64,000 bases of DNA from Alphaproteobacteria bacterium (GTDB taxonomy: Bacteria; Planctomycetota; Phycisphaerae; UBA1845): NCBI GenBank assembly GCA_028285105.1, contig JANQQE010000027.1:1-64000 (forward strand), in the 5' to 3' direction. Position 1 is the stretch's first letter; each line of letters starts with the position of its first letter. The notes under the pieces were generated by a model. That model worked only from the letters and a program-made list of their open reading frames with translations, was not told the DNA's origin and made no database searches. This document shows, one piece after another, positions 16,311 through 26,172 of the stretch. Position numbers and translations under genes: made by a program.

Positions 16311-17630
16311 CTATTCTTCATCCGCGTCGGTCAACATGAATTTGATGTCGGCTTCTGCCGCCAGTTCGGTTCCGACCCGTGCAGAGGCTCTGACGTGACC
16401 AATATTTCCCCTGGCGCGAACTGAACGGGCCTCCAATAACAATTGATCGCCCGGGGTCACCGGTCGGCGAAATCGAACTTTGTCGAGACTGAACAGGATA
16501 GCGACTTTTCCGGTATGTTCGAGATCTTGTGCAAGCAGGATTCCGCCCAACTGGGCCATCGCTTCGAGTACCAATACGCCCGGCATGATCGGATGACCGG
16601 GGTAATGCCCCTGAAAGAATTCTTCATTGATGGTGACGTTCTTGAGCCCGACAGCGCGATCGGTGCCGTCCAGTTCGACAAGCCGATCGACCAACAAGAA
16701 TGGATATCGGTGGGGCAGGATTCGCCGTACCTTGTGAATATCCATCGTGGGGGTTTTGGTTGCGAGCGTGCGGTACTCCGTCTGAGCCTGTCGATCTCGA
16801 AGCGCTCGCACCAATGCATGGTTGAGGGCGTGCCCTGATTTTCGCGCGTGAATGCGACCGACCACGAATCGACCCAGCAGCATCAAATCGCCCAAGAGGT
16901 CGAGAATCTTGTGTCGAACGCATTCGTTGGGATAACGCAGCTTGTTGTCGATCGGTCCGTCTTCGCCGAAGACAACAATGTCTTTGTAAGTCAGGTGCGT
17001 TCCAAGCCCGGCGCTTTGCAGGGCGTCGGCTTCGCTTTTTAAGACAAACGTTCGTGCCGATGCGATTTCTTCGATGAAACCCTGCGGTGTCACGCGGAAC
17101 GAATGCACCTGTCGGCCGATAGGGGACTCGGGGCCGTAATCGAGTTCGTAAAGGATTTCGAGCGTGTCGGTGTTGTCGCCGATGGGTTCGAGGGCAACGA
17201 GTTCCATGTCGTCGTCGGACACACGGATGATGCTGTCGATCACGAGTGGATCTCGAATCGCGTCTTGTTGACGGATACCCGCATCCTGCAACATCTTGAC
17301 GAAGGGCATACTGCTTCCGTCGCATGCCGGAAGTTCGGAGTTGGTCAGTTCAATTTCGATGTTGTCGATGCCCAGACCTGAGCAGGCGCCGAGGCAATGT
17401 TCGACGGTTTCGATGGACACCGTTCCATTTTGAAGAGCGGTGCGGCGAGCGCGTTTGGTGACGGCATCGACGAGCGCAGGGATACGTACCGGCTTGTTCT
17501 GATCGCTACGAACGAACCAGATACCGGTATTCGGCTCGGCAGGGTGCATCCTGAGCATGACCGGCTTGCCCGTGAACAACCCCCGTCCTTCGAGTTCGAC
17601 TGTTCGGCTAATCGTCTGCTGCGGACTCAA
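16311..17630 (-). CDS. lpxC/fabZ: Bifunctional LpxC-FabZ fusion
   Basis: A 439-residue fusion. Residues 1-290 are LpxC, the zinc deacetylase that commits UDP-3-O-acyl-GlcNAc to lipid A: zinc ligands His78 (VEHCLGA), His240 and Asp244 ([10 protein letters not shown]), and the general-acid His267 ([10 protein letters not shown]). Residues 297-439 are FabZ, the beta-hydroxyacyl-ACP dehydratase: [12 protein letters not shown] and [11 protein letters not shown] with His342 and Glu356. LpxC and FabZ compete for the same hydroxyacyl pool, so fusion may balance lipid A against fatty acid synthesis; such fusions are also known in Bacteroidetes. Its start lies inside lpxD (23-base overlap), pointing to coupled translation. 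Confidence 0.96.
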   Translation of the reverse strand: MSPQQTISRTVELEGRGLFTGKPVMLRMHPAEPNTGIWFVRSDQNKPVRIPALVDAVTKRARRTALQNGTVSIETVEHCLGACSGLGIDNIEIELTNSELPACDGSSMPFVKMLQDAGIRQQDAIRDPLVIDSIIRVSDDDMELVALEPIGDNTDTLEILYELDYGPESPIGRQVHSFRVTPQGFIEEIASARTFVLKSEADALQSAGLGTHLTYKDIVVFGEDGPIDNKLRYPNECVRHKILDLLGDLMLLGRFVVGRIHARKSGHALNHALVRALRDRQAQTEYRTLATKTPTMDIHKVRRILPHRYPFLLVDRLVELDGTDRAVGLKNVTINEEFFQGHYPGHPIMPGVLVLEAMAQLGGILLAQDLEHTGKVAILFSLDKVRFRRPVTPGDQLLLEARSVRARGNIGHVRASARVGTELAAEADIKFMLTDADEE

Positions 17631-18648
17631 GCTTTTTTAACCGTTTCGAGAGTTCGTTGACTCGGCTTACAAGATCGGGGAGACGTCTTATGCTGGCGTT
17701 TTCCCGTAGGAATTGGCGATATTCGACGGCAGGTGAACCGGCAGCTTTCGTGCCCGGCTTGATGCTGCTGGGTACGCAAGCGCAGGCGGCTAACATGACG
17801 CCCGAACCGATTTCGATGTTGTCTTTCAGACCGGCTTGCCCACCGACAACCACATAATCGCCCAGCTTGGTGCTGCCTGCAATCCCCACCTGGGCACAAA
17901 CGATGCACCCCTTGCCAATCTGGACATTATGGGCAACCTGCACTTGATTATCAATTTTCGTTCCGTCACCGATGATGGTGTGATCGGTCTTTGATCGATC
18001 GATGCACGTCGATGCGCCGATTTCGACATCGTTGCCAATGATGACGCCGCCAAGGTGCGGGATCTTTCGATGAACGCCAGCCCGGGTGATGTAACCAAAT
18101 CCATCTGCCCCGACGACCGTATGCGAATGAATCGTGACGCGATCGCCCAGCGTGCAACCCTCGCGAATCACGACATAGGTCCAAAGGCGACAGTCGCTAC
18201 CGATTTTCGAGTCTTCGCCAATAAATACGCCATCGTGCAATACGGCGTTATCGCCGATGATGGCACGGTCGTCGATGATGACCCGACGACCGATGGCGAC
18301 GTTGCTTCCTATGTTCGCCGATTCGGAGATTATCGCCGATTCATGGATGCCGACGGGTGGGCCGGGCGTCCTGGTTGAAAATGCGCCGAGTACTTCAACC
18401 AACGCGGCGTCAACGTCTTCGCAAAGGACGGCGGGCATTGGTGTTTCACCGAATCCGTCGTTGACGAGGACCGCGCCTGCACCGGATTCGGCAAGCATGG
18501 CCCGATGCTGCGGAGCTGACGCCCAAGTCAGCTGGTTTTGACCAGCGGCTCCAATGGTGGCAACACCCTTCACGACGGCGAGTTCGTCGCCCCGTACGCT
18601 TCCGCCGACCACAGAGGCGATTCCGGCTAATGTCATCGAATCTGTCAT
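17608..18648 (-). CDS. lpxD: LpxD, UDP-3-O-acylglucosamine N-acyltransferase
   Basis: Third step of lipid A synthesis, adding an N-linked hydroxyacyl chain. The 346-residue trimeric protein has an N-terminal uridine-binding domain (about 1-98) and a left-handed beta helix of hexapeptide repeats (about 100-310). [12 protein letters not shown] contains catalytic His240 (His239 in E. coli), and a coiled-coil tail ([15 protein letters not shown]) ends the chain. It overlaps skp by 4 bases (ATGA) upstream and lpxC by 23 bases downstream, so the three are one transcription and translation unit. Confidence 0.95.
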   Translation of the reverse strand: MTDSMTLAGIASVVGGSVRGDELAVVKGVATIGAAGQNQLTWASAPQHRAMLAESGAGAVLVNDGFGETPMPAVLCEDVDAALVEVLGAFSTRTPGPPVGIHESAIISESANIGSNVAIGRRVIIDDRAIIGDNAVLHDGVFIGEDSKIGSDCRLWTYVVIREGCTLGDRVTIHSHTVVGADGFGYITRAGVHRKIPHLGGVIIGNDVEIGASTCIDRSKTDHTIIGDGTKIDNQVQVAHNVQIGKGCIVCAQVGIAGSTKLGDYVVVGGQAGLKDNIEIGSGVMLAACACVPSSIKPGTKAAGSPAVEYRQFLRENASIRRLPDLVSRVNELSKRLKKLESAADD

Positions 18649-19322
18649 GGTGTAGGGCTCATCTGTCTTGGTTGAGAGCCCGTCGTCCTGTTCGAGTTTG
18701 CGGGAAGGGCGTCCAACGAGCGGATGCCACCTGTGGATTTATACTCGCTATTGAGGCGATTGAGTACCTCGTTCGTGATATCCACGCGAGGACTGTGGTA
18801 AATGACCTTTTGAAGCAGGATTTGTTGCCGGAGCGTGACAGAGTCAGGCGCGTCCTCAGCCAACCGGTCGAACGTCAGGACCAGATCGTAGTTCCTCTCG
18901 TTGGCCAGCTTGGCAACCGTTGCCTGGGTGTTGCGGTAGATCGCCAGCAGCCACATCTTGTGATTTGTTTTGAGACGCTGCTCGGAATGGGTGGACCAGA
19001 CCTGAAAATCGACCTCGGCTCGGATCAATTCCTTCTCCCGCGAGATATAGTCAGCCGACGATGGGTCGAAAGCGGCTAGCCCCCTCCGCATCTGATCGAT
19101 CGACGTCCGTCGCTGTTCGGCTTCGCTGGCAAGTTCCTGGCGTTTGGCATTGAACATTGACTCCAGGTCGCGGGTCATGTTGTATGACTCAAAGACTTGC
19201 GCGACGTCGATGACGCCGATGTTCGATTGGGCAAGGGCGAACTGCGCGGGTACTGAAATCAACAACATCGCCACCGCCAGTTGAAGCGGATTTGGATAGG
19301 AATGCCTCCGCGTGATCTTCAT
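18645..19322 (-). CDS. OmpH/Skp-family periplasmic chaperone
   Basis: A protein of about 225 residues with a signal peptide (ending near FALAQ) and the OmpH/Skp core: [20 protein letters not shown] followed by a long charged coiled coil with QRRTSIDQM and a C-terminal [11 protein letters not shown] segment. Skp-type trimers hold unfolded outer-membrane proteins on their way to BamA, and the gene lies directly after bamA as in most Gram-negative genomes. The start at 19322 is preferred because GGAG precedes it at a good distance; an ATG at 19337 is also in frame. The Ser/Asn/Gln-rich tail is unusual. Confidence 0.85.
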   Translation of the reverse strand: MKITRRHSYPNPLQLAVAMLLISVPAQFALAQSNIGVIDVAQVFESYNMTRDLESMFNAKRQELASEAEQRRTSIDQMRRGLAAFDPSSADYISREKELIRAEVDFQVWSTHSEQRLKTNHKMWLLAIYRNTQATVAKLANERNYDLVLTFDRLAEDAPDSVTLRQQILLQKVIYHSPRVDITNEVLNRLNSEYKSTGGIRSLDALPANSNRTTGSQPRQMSPTP

Positions 19323-19428
19323 CGAGGTTTTCTCCATTCTTGAGATTCAACCCAACCGTAACATTTGAACCCATGTGGCGCAAGTGGATTGTAAGGGTTT
19401 TGGCAATTCGCGTCGGGCAGGGCGTCTG

Positions 19429-21759
19429 TCAGAACGCCGCACCGATGAAGAAGCTGAATATCTGTTCGTCGTCGTCGCCATCGCGGATGACGGGGGCTGC
19501 GATGTCAAATTCGAGCGGAACCGGACCGAAGTAATCGACCTGCAACTTCACGCCAGCACCAATGGACACGCGCCAGTCGCTCAATTCGTAATCGGATTCC
19601 ACCGTTCCCATGTCGGTAAACAACACACCGCGGAGCGTATCGGAGTAGAGCGGGAACGAATACTCCGTCGAAAACAGCAACATCAACTCGCCACCGATCT
19701 CGTCGTCGTTGATGCCCTGGCGGGGGCTGATGCCGCGAAATTGGAAACCGCGAACCGATCCGATACCACCCGCATAGAATCGATCGAATACCGGCGCGTC
19801 GCCGACAATTGCGCCACCCACACCGCGAAGCGTCAGCACGCTCTTGCGATCGAGTTCATCTGTCTTCAACGTGAAGTGGCGCGTGTAGCTACCGGTCAGT
19901 TTTCCAAAGAAAGAATCGCCGCCCATGACCCCGAATTGTTCATATGAGAAGCGGAGCCGATCACCCGTGGTGGGAACAAAGCGATTGTCCGTGCGGTCGC
20001 GGACCAGCGTGGCTTTGACGCTCGTTTGAAACGTCGAACCTTCATCGTCGCGAATGTCGCGGGCAACCAATGGGTCCAGATCGTCGAGGCGAATGCTTTC
20101 GACACGCAGGGCCAACTCACCGTACCAGTCCTTCAAGAAACCCTTGGTCAGTCGCTTGCCCAAACTCACGTTGGCACCGACGCGCCGCTCGTTGAAATCG
20201 TCGCGATCGCGCTCGAAGAAGTAGAAGCTGGAATCGAAACGCAGCGGTTTGTCAAAGAGATAGGGCTCCGTAAAATCGACGCGGAATCGATTCAATTCCG
20301 TTCCCGGTTGCAATTCGACACGAAGTCGTTGGCCGCCGCCGTAAAACGATCGCAGTTTGACGAACTCGGAAAAGCTTCGGGGCGTGTCGAACAAGTCGAA
20401 GTTCTTGATGTCCAGCATGATCGAACCGACAAGGCCGCTGTTACTCGTCACACCGAACCCAAAGATGAAGTTACCGGCTTTCTGCGATTCATCGACGGTG
20501 ACCAAGACGTCGCGAACACCAGCTTGATCGCCTACAGGCGTAACCCTCGCGGATTGGAAGATTTGCGTGGCCCGGAGATTCTCTTCGGCTTCTTTGGCTT
20601 TGGTCAGGTTGTATACGTCATCGGGAAACAATTCGACTGCGCGACGGACCACCTTGTCACGCGTCCGTTCGTTACCGCGTACGACCACACGGCCCACGTT
20701 GATCTGCTCGCCTTCGGTGATTTCATAAGTGACGCGAACCAACCCGGGGGTGCTGCTGAATACGCGAACCGGTTCAACAAATGCGAAAATATAGCCTTGT
20801 TCGCCGTATTTTTTTTGAATCGCTTTGGACCCGCCATCCAGCTTCTTTTGCAGGATCGGCTCATCGATGTAGAGGTCGGTGAGGTCGAGCAGTTCGTCGG
20901 TCGTGAAGACTGAATTGCCGACGATTTCGATGGACTCGACGTTGTAACGATCGCCCTCGACGATGGTGAACGTGACCGCGATGTCTTGCGTGGATTCTTC
21001 GATGTCGACACGGTAACCGACGCGGGCGTCGAGGTAGCCCTGTCCGCGGTAGTGCATCTGCACCGATGCTGCGTCGGCTTCCACCACGTCCTCGTCGAAC
21101 TTGCCGTCGCGAAAAATCCAGCGATAGGGCTTTGTCGAGACATTCTTTTCGAGTTCCTTCGCCTCGATCGAATCGTTGCCCTCAAAAGCAATGCGTCGCA
21201 CGCGGACCCGCGGTCCTTCCTCGATGGTGTAATACAATTCGCCGGTTTCGTTGAGCTGGTCGTCGTCGAAGGTTACCACGATCTGACCGTAGCCGGCATC
21301 GCGGTAGAGCAGCGTGATCGCCGACGCACCTTCGCGAATGCTGAACATGTCGATGGGGTCGCCGATTTTGACGGGGACTTCCGCGCGGAGTTTTCGTTTG
21401 GGGAACTTGTCGTTGCCGACGAATTCGATCGCAGTAATCTGCACGCGCGCTTGTGCGTAAAACGTCACCACAACTCCGCCGCCAGCCATCGACGTTTCGT
21501 AGCGAACGTCGGCGAAACGACCCGTTGCTAAAATGCGCGTTATATCAGCGTCGGTTTGGGCTTTGTCGAAGACCTGCCCTGCTTGCGTTTGAATGACCGA
21601 CAGACAATAGTTCTCGTCGGCTTGTTCCAAACCTTCAAAGCGAATTTCGCTCACCGTCGTCGATGATCCGGCTTGCTGGGCTTGTGCTTGGGTTGAAACC
21701 GCTGCGGTCACGACCAGCGCGCACAACGTCAGCCAGCTTTGATATTGAATTGATTTCAC
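19429..21759 (-). CDS. bamA: BamA, outer-membrane protein assembly factor
   Basis: A protein of about 776 residues. A signal peptide (SWLTLCALVVTAAVSTQAQA) is followed by about five POTRA domains, visible as repeated strands such as VSEIRFEGLE, VQITAIEFVGNDKFP, VRRIAFEGNDSIEAKEL, VESIEIVGNSVFTTDEL and VGRVVVRGNERTRD. A C-terminal 16-strand barrel of the Omp85 type includes the conserved GGIGSVRGFQFRGISPR loop and a C-terminal phenylalanine. The start is GTG at 21759, preceded by GGAAGG; the upstream in-frame ATG at 21906 lies before the likely promoter. It inserts beta-barrel proteins into the outer membrane, firm evidence of a diderm envelope. Confidence 0.95.
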   Translation of the reverse strand: MKSIQYQSWLTLCALVVTAAVSTQAQAQQAGSSTTVSEIRFEGLEQADENYCLSVIQTQAGQVFDKAQTDADITRILATGRFADVRYETSMAGGGVVVTFYAQARVQITAIEFVGNDKFPKRKLRAEVPVKIGDPIDMFSIREGASAITLLYRDAGYGQIVVTFDDDQLNETGELYYTIEEGPRVRVRRIAFEGNDSIEAKELEKNVSTKPYRWIFRDGKFDEDVVEADAASVQMHYRGQGYLDARVGYRVDIEESTQDIAVTFTIVEGDRYNVESIEIVGNSVFTTDELLDLTDLYIDEPILQKKLDGGSKAIQKKYGEQGYIFAFVEPVRVFSSTPGLVRVTYEITEGEQINVGRVVVRGNERTRDKVVRRAVELFPDDVYNLTKAKEAEENLRATQIFQSARVTPVGDQAGVRDVLVTVDESQKAGNFIFGFGVTSNSGLVGSIMLDIKNFDLFDTPRSFSEFVKLRSFYGGGQRLRVELQPGTELNRFRVDFTEPYLFDKPLRFDSSFYFFERDRDDFNERRVGANVSLGKRLTKGFLKDWYGELALRVESIRLDDLDPLVARDIRDDEGSTFQTSVKATLVRDRTDNRFVPTTGDRLRFSYEQFGVMGGDSFFGKLTGSYTRHFTLKTDELDRKSVLTLRGVGGAIVGDAPVFDRFYAGGIGSVRGFQFRGISPRQGINDDEIGGELMLLFSTEYSFPLYSDTLRGVLFTDMGTVESDYELSDWRVSIGAGVKLQVDYFGPVPLEFDIAAPVIRDGDDDEQIFSFFIGAAF

Positions 21760-21873
21760 GTTGCCTTCCACTTGCCAACCGCGATTGGCGATGTGTCGCT
21801 GCCAACCGCCAAAAGTTCGGTGAACGGGCGATCGAATGACGCCCAAGTTCACCTTCCGCACCAGATGGACCGC

Positions 21874-21902
21874 ATCATATAGGTCGCTTTCGGGCGTAGC
21901 AA
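21874..21902 (-). promoter_or_regulatory. Probable promoter of the bamA-lpx operon
   Basis: On the minus strand TTGCTA (21902-21897), a 17-base spacer and TATGAT (21879-21874). Transcription would begin near 21867, leaving a leader of about 108 bases before the GTG start of bamA. Confidence 0.5.
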
Positions 21903-21976
21903 CCAAAACAATCTGGGTAAATCATTTGTTTATAAATCGAATGAAATCGATGCGAAGTCGGGTAGAAGCGATTCAA

Positions 21977-23662
21977 TCAAAATGGCGCATCGCCGCCAAA
22001 TCCCGGATCGGCGATTGGGGAGTAGTTGTCGAATCGCGTCACGTGACTGTTGAACGTCAGCGTCACCTTGCCTGTCGGGCCGTTACGCTGTTTGGCGATG
22101 ATGAGGTCGGCTTTCCCTTTGAGATTGGGGTCGTCGCGTTTGTAGTACTCTTCGCGGTGAATCAGGATCACGACATCGGCATCCTGCTCGATAGCGCCCG
22201 ATTCACGTAGGTCGCTCATCCTCGGTTCGTTACCGGTGCGACCTTCGACCATTCGGTTGAGCTGAGCCATGGCGATGATCGGGATGTTCAATTCGCGTCC
22301 AAGGGCTTTGAGTCCGCGGCTGATTTCAGCGACTTCTTGCTGCCTGCTTTCGGAACCGGGTACGTGCATGAGTTGAAGGTAATCGACCAAGACAGCTTCG
22401 ATGTTTTTCTGGGCACGCAAACGGCGCGCCTTGGCCCGAAGTTCCATCGGACTCATGCCGGGGGTGTCGTCGATGAACAGCGGGGCGTTTTCAAACTCTG
22501 CACAAGTGTTAAAAAATTCTCGCTTCTCCTCGCCACTGAGCATGCGTTTGCGGAACTTTTGCGCATCGATGCGACCGCGACTACAAAGCATGCGTTGGGC
22601 GACTTGTTCGCAACTCATTTCCATCGAAAAGAAGACCGCTGGTTTCTTTTCAACGGCGGCTAAGTGCTCTGCAATATTTAGCGCGAGCGCCGTTTTACCC
22701 ATCGACGGACGAGCGGCAATAATAACCAAGTCGCCTGGCTGAAAACCGGTTGTCAATTCATCCAATTCGCTGAAACCGGATGGCAGACCCACGAGTTCGT
22801 GGTCTTCGCCATTTTTCATTCGCTCAAATATTGGATGAACCAGATCGGAAAGTGCCGTCGCAGAGCCTGCCACCCTCCGCTCGGTGACTGCGAACAGTTT
22901 CTGCTCGGCTTGGTCGAGGACTTCAGCCGCACTCTCGGCGTGGCCGTAGGCGTCTTCGGCGATTTCTCCGGCGCAACCAATCAGATCGCGGAGCATGCCT
23001 TTGTCGCGCACGATCTTGGCGTAGTGTTCAGCGTGAACTGCTGACGGCGTACTCTCGGCGCAACGGACGATGTATTCGGTTCCGCCGACGGCTTTGAGTT
23101 GATTGCGCCGCTGCAATTCGTTGCAGACGACGACGAGGTCGATCGGTTCGTTGCGGTCGTAGACGTCGACGAGGACTTCGAAAAGCGTTCGGTGATCGGG
23201 GCGATAAAACCAACGCACATCGTTTTTACCGATGATGGGAATGACATCGCCGACAGCATCTCGGCTGAGCATCATCGTGCCAAGCAGGCAGCGTTCGGCG
23301 TCGAGATTCTGCGGGGGCAACTTGCCCGAAACGCCAACATCATGCGGGCCTGATACGCCGTAAGGTTGCCCAGACCGGTGGCTGCCACGTTGCGATTGTG
23401 ATTGCGGATTACTTTGAGTTGGATTGTTTTGTGGTTGTGGGGGGCTTTGAGACATTCTTCCCTGCGCATGAAAATCACCGCCAATTTCCGCTTGATCGGG
23501 CGGTGGTTGGCGGTGAGAATGATCTTGATCGTTGATACCTGATTGATCTGTGATATCTGGCATTTCGGCGCTGGGGGCTGGGTCTGCCGCGCCGGTCGAG
23601 TCGTCGCGAACCGATTGATCGTTGCTGTCAGCGCCGCTATTCGTCTCGTTCCTGTGCGCCAC
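21977..23662 (-). CDS. dnaB: DnaB replicative DNA helicase
   Basis: Hexameric 5'-3' helicase that unwinds the fork and recruits primase. After a low-complexity Gln/Pro/Ser/Asp-rich N-terminal extension of about 110 residues comes the usual DnaB: PPQNLDAERCLLGTMML (N-terminal domain), PSGFSELDELTTGFQPGDL, Walker A ARPSMGKTALALN, Walker B VLVDYLQLM, ELNIPIIAMAQLNR and DLRESGAIEQDADVV. No intein is present. The start chosen is GTG at 23662, nine bases after GGAGG and inside the 3' end of rplI (26-base overlap); an ATG at 23563 would also give a full helicase. Last gene of the glmU-to-dnaB run. Confidence 0.93.
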   Translation of the reverse strand: MAHRNETNSGADSNDQSVRDDSTGAADPAPSAEMPDITDQSGINDQDHSHRQPPPDQAEIGGDFHAQGRMSQSPPQPQNNPTQSNPQSQSQRGSHRSGQPYGVSGPHDVGVSGKLPPQNLDAERCLLGTMMLSRDAVGDVIPIIGKNDVRWFYRPDHRTLFEVLVDVYDRNEPIDLVVVCNELQRRNQLKAVGGTEYIVRCAESTPSAVHAEHYAKIVRDKGMLRDLIGCAGEIAEDAYGHAESAAEVLDQAEQKLFAVTERRVAGSATALSDLVHPIFERMKNGEDHELVGLPSGFSELDELTTGFQPGDLVIIAARPSMGKTALALNIAEHLAAVEKKPAVFFSMEMSCEQVAQRMLCSRGRIDAQKFRKRMLSGEEKREFFNTCAEFENAPLFIDDTPGMSPMELRAKARRLRAQKNIEAVLVDYLQLMHVPGSESRQQEVAEISRGLKALGRELNIPIIAMAQLNRMVEGRTGNEPRMSDLRESGAIEQDADVVILIHREEYYKRDDPNLKGKADLIIAKQRNGPTGKVTLTFNSHVTRFDNYSPIADPGFGGDAPF

Positions 23663-24176
23663 CGAAGACCACCTCCTCTTGCTCTTCGCTCCAGCTCTTT
23701 TCTTCCTGCTGATCTTCGCCTTCTTCGGATCCCTTCGAGCGAACGACCCAAACCTTGACCTTGGTTTCGATCTTGTCAGCCAGCACGACATCGACCATCA
23801 CATTGTCGAGACGCTTGAGCGGATCGTGCATGCGGACTTGCGCCGTGGTGACTTCGTGTCCCAAATCGCGAAGGGCGGCAGACACCTCGCGCGGGCCCAC
23901 CGAACCATAAAGCACACCTTCCGCGTTGGCTGCGGCTTCGATCGTGACTTCGACGTCGGCAAGGGCTTCTGCCGTTGCAGCCATCTTGTCGAGGTGGGAT
24001 TTGCGTCTCGCTTCGGCTTCAGCGCGGGCGTCAGCCAACATTTTCATGTTGGTTTCCGTGGGCTGGGTGGCGAGGTTCTGCGGCAAGAGGTAATTGCGTG
24101 CATAACCCGAGGACACGTTCACCACGTCACCGACAATTCCGAGACTGGGTATATCTTTTTTGAGAAGAAGTTTCAT
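23637..24176 (-). CDS. rplI: 50S ribosomal protein bL9
   Basis: A 179-residue protein starting MKLLLKKDIPSLGIVGDVVNVSSGYARNYL, the classic bL9 N-domain, followed by the long connecting helix (AEARRKSHLDKMAATAEALAD) and the C-domain. A highly acidic Glu/Gln/Ser-rich C-terminal tail extends it beyond the usual 148 residues. It lies between ssb and dnaB; rpsR (bS18), commonly found between ssb and rplI, is absent here. Confidence 0.96.
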   Translation of the reverse strand: MKLLLKKDIPSLGIVGDVVNVSSGYARNYLLPQNLATQPTETNMKMLADARAEAEARRKSHLDKMAATAEALADVEVTIEAAANAEGVLYGSVGPREVSAALRDLGHEVTTAQVRMHDPLKRLDNVMVDVVLADKIETKVKVWVVRSKGSEEGEDQQEEKSWSEEQEEVVFGGAQERDE

Positions 24177-24282
24177 CGCTATTCAAACCTTGTCTTACTG
24201 TCCACTGCAAATGTTTCAAATGTCGCCGAGTGATACATTCTTGGCAGCGACATGCTGTCGTACAATATTCAGGCCCATTCAC

Positions 24283-24753
24283 CTAGAACGGGACGTTGTC
24301 GTCATCGGGCGGGCCGCTGTAACCTCCGCCTTGATTGTCGCTATATCCACCTTGCGAAGCGCCTGCCCGCTGTGGGGCACCACCGCTTTGACGATCACCG
24401 CCTTGGCGATCGCCACCGCCGCCACCTCCAACGAACTGAAAGTTTTCGACGACGACTTCAAGCTTGCTTCGTTTTGAACCGTCCTGGCCTTCCCATTGGC
24501 TGAAGCTCAGGCGGCCATCGATGTGGAGCGGGCGACCTTTGGACATGTACTGATTGATCGTCTCGCCGGCGCGACCGAAACACACACAATCGACAAAGCA
24601 CGTTTCGTCCTTGTTCTCTCCGCTGTTGCGATCACGCCATCGACGGTTGACCGCCAGCCCAAATTTACAGACGGCGGTGTTTGAACTCGTATAGGTCAAC
24701 TGCGGGTCGCGCGTCAGGTTGCCCATCAAGATGACTTTGTTGTAGCTGGCCAT
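24283..24753 (-). CDS. ssb: Single-stranded DNA-binding protein
   Basis: A 156-residue SSB. The OB fold starts SYNKVILMGNLTRDPQL and runs through VVVENFQFVG at about residue 107. A Gly/Gln/Asp-rich linker leads to the acidic tip PPDDDNVPF, the variant of DDDIPF that binds partner enzymes. It coats single-stranded DNA in replication and repair. Neighbours are rpsF upstream and rplI downstream, a conserved order. Confidence 0.96.
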   Translation of the reverse strand: MASYNKVILMGNLTRDPQLTYTSSNTAVCKFGLAVNRRWRDRNSGENKDETCFVDCVCFGRAGETINQYMSKGRPLHIDGRLSFSQWEGQDGSKRSKLEVVVENFQFVGGGGGGDRQGGDRQSGGAPQRAGASQGGYSDNQGGGYSGPPDDDNVPF

Positions 24754-24878
24754 TACCTGCCTTTCAGCAGAGAGTCCTGATTCAACACTTATACAAAAGC
24801 TCGGAAGCTAATCAGCAACGACACCAATCAAGATAATCAGCAATGTGCCAATCATGCCGTAAGCAATCGAGCGTCGAG

Positions 24879-25367
24879 TTAGTCCGAACTGGGGTCGGCA
24901 ACTGCGACCGACGGTGACGAATCGCCATCGACGCTCTTTGGGGCGCTCTTGCTTTCCGGGGCGCCTTCTGAGGTACTGCCTTCCGATGCACTGGAACTGC
25001 TGGCTGCCGCAGGTTTACTTTCGGGTTTGCTGTCACTTGCGGCGCGACTCGTCGGCATGAATCGCTCAATGACTGCCGGTGAAATATCTTCGGCGCGCTT
25101 GACCAATATGCGGAGCACGGTTTCGCTCAGCCGCGCGTCGCGTTCGATACCGGTGATCTTGTCGCCTGCGCAATCGAAGTAGACCAGGTAATACGTCCCG
25201 CGCCTGCGTCCCTTGATTTCGTAAGCGAGGCGACGTTCGTCCCATTTTTCGAGAAACGTGACCTTGGCCTCAGCACGACCGAGGATGCGTTCGATTTCTT
25301 CGCGTACCTTTTCTTCGTCGGCAGCGAACGTCGGATCGAACAGGAACATGATTTCGTACTTATTCAA
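24879..25367 (-). CDS. rpsF: 30S ribosomal protein bS6
   Basis: A 162-residue protein. Residues 1-100 (MNKYEIMFLFDPTFAADEEK, WDERRLAYEIKGRRRGTYYLVYF, SETVLRILVKR) are a typical bS6, which pairs with bS18 on the small subunit platform. The last 50-60 residues are a Ser/Ala/Pro/Glu-rich low-complexity tail not found in E. coli. It follows pth after about 220 bases, so a promoter may lie in that gap (25368-25589), but none is clear. Confidence 0.95.
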   Translation of the reverse strand: MNKYEIMFLFDPTFAADEEKVREEIERILGRAEAKVTFLEKWDERRLAYEIKGRRRGTYYLVYFDCAGDKITGIERDARLSETVLRILVKRAEDISPAVIERFMPTSRAASDSKPESKPAAASSSSASEGSTSEGAPESKSAPKSVDGDSSPSVAVADPSSD

Positions 25368-25589
25368 AACACCAACCTCCAGGATTCGTTGAACCGGACG
25401 ACGTCAATCTGGCCCGGTCGCAATTCAAATCCTTCAAGAATTTCGACTTACCGCATTCTACGGAATCCGCTTCCGGCAAGCCAGTCCATCAAAACACCAA
25501 ATTGCTCAATAACAAAGCAATTACTGAAACGTCTCAGCCACAAACAGTGGTTGCAAAACAACAAACAACCATCCATTGAATTCATCCGG

Positions 25590-26171
25590 TTATCCGTTGA
25601 ATTCATTCATGGTCGCCGTCGGGCCATTTTTGACCCAATGCTCGGTCGCGTCCGCCGACTTTGCGATCGCAGCACCGACGACTGTTTCTTCATCCTCATA
25701 AAACCGTCCCAGCACATAATCAACCTGACTACCCAGCGGTTGACCGACGCCAAATCGCAAACGACAAAATGCATCGCTGCCGATTCGGGTGATAATGTCA
25801 CCGAGGCCATTGTGCCCGCCCGAAGAACCCTTGGCCCGCATGCGTAGTCGCCCGGTTTCAAGAGCGACGTCGTCGGTGATGACCAGCAGGTCTTCGTACT
25901 CAAGTCGATAAAACCGACCGGCTGATAACACCGCCTGTCCGCTGCGGTTCATAAAGGTGGTCGGTTTCAACAGAACCACCTTGTCGTCGCCGATCACGCC
26001 AGAACCATACCAAGCGTGAAACTTCTCCGAAGCCATCGAAATCGCATGCCGCTTAGCCAGTTCGTCGATCACCCGAAACCCGATGTTGTGCCGGGTGAAC
26101 TCGTACTTCGTTCCGGGGTTTCCCAATCCGACGATCAACTTCACGACTTCGCTCTCCGGTTGCGACCCCAT
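25590..26171 (-). CDS. pth: Peptidyl-tRNA hydrolase
   Basis: Releases tRNA from peptidyl-tRNA dropped by ribosomes. The 193-residue protein has KLIVGLGNPGTKYEFTRHNIGF with the catalytic His of TRHNIG and conserved Asn residues, LLKPTTFMNRSGQAV, VITDDVALETGRLRMR and GSSGGHNGLGDI, all family hallmarks. ATG at 26171 is given as start; GTG at 26144, nine codons on and preceded by GGAG, fits the family's usual N-terminus better. It lies 59 bases after rplY, as in Bacillus (ctc-spoVC). Confidence 0.95.
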   Translation of the reverse strand: MGSQPESEVVKLIVGLGNPGTKYEFTRHNIGFRVIDELAKRHAISMASEKFHAWYGSGVIGDDKVVLLKPTTFMNRSGQAVLSAGRFYRLEYEDLLVITDDVALETGRLRMRAKGSSGGHNGLGDIITRIGSDAFCRLRFGVGQPLGSQVDYVLGRFYEDEETVVGAAIAKSADATEHWVKNGPTATMNEFNG

Positions 26172-26172
26172 C

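Noticed and set aside
24812-24860. Possible tiny hydrophobic peptide (minus strand, MIGTLLIILIGVVAD) between rpsF and ssb
   Set aside because: Only 15 codons after the Met and without a clear ribosome-binding site; suggestive but too short to support.
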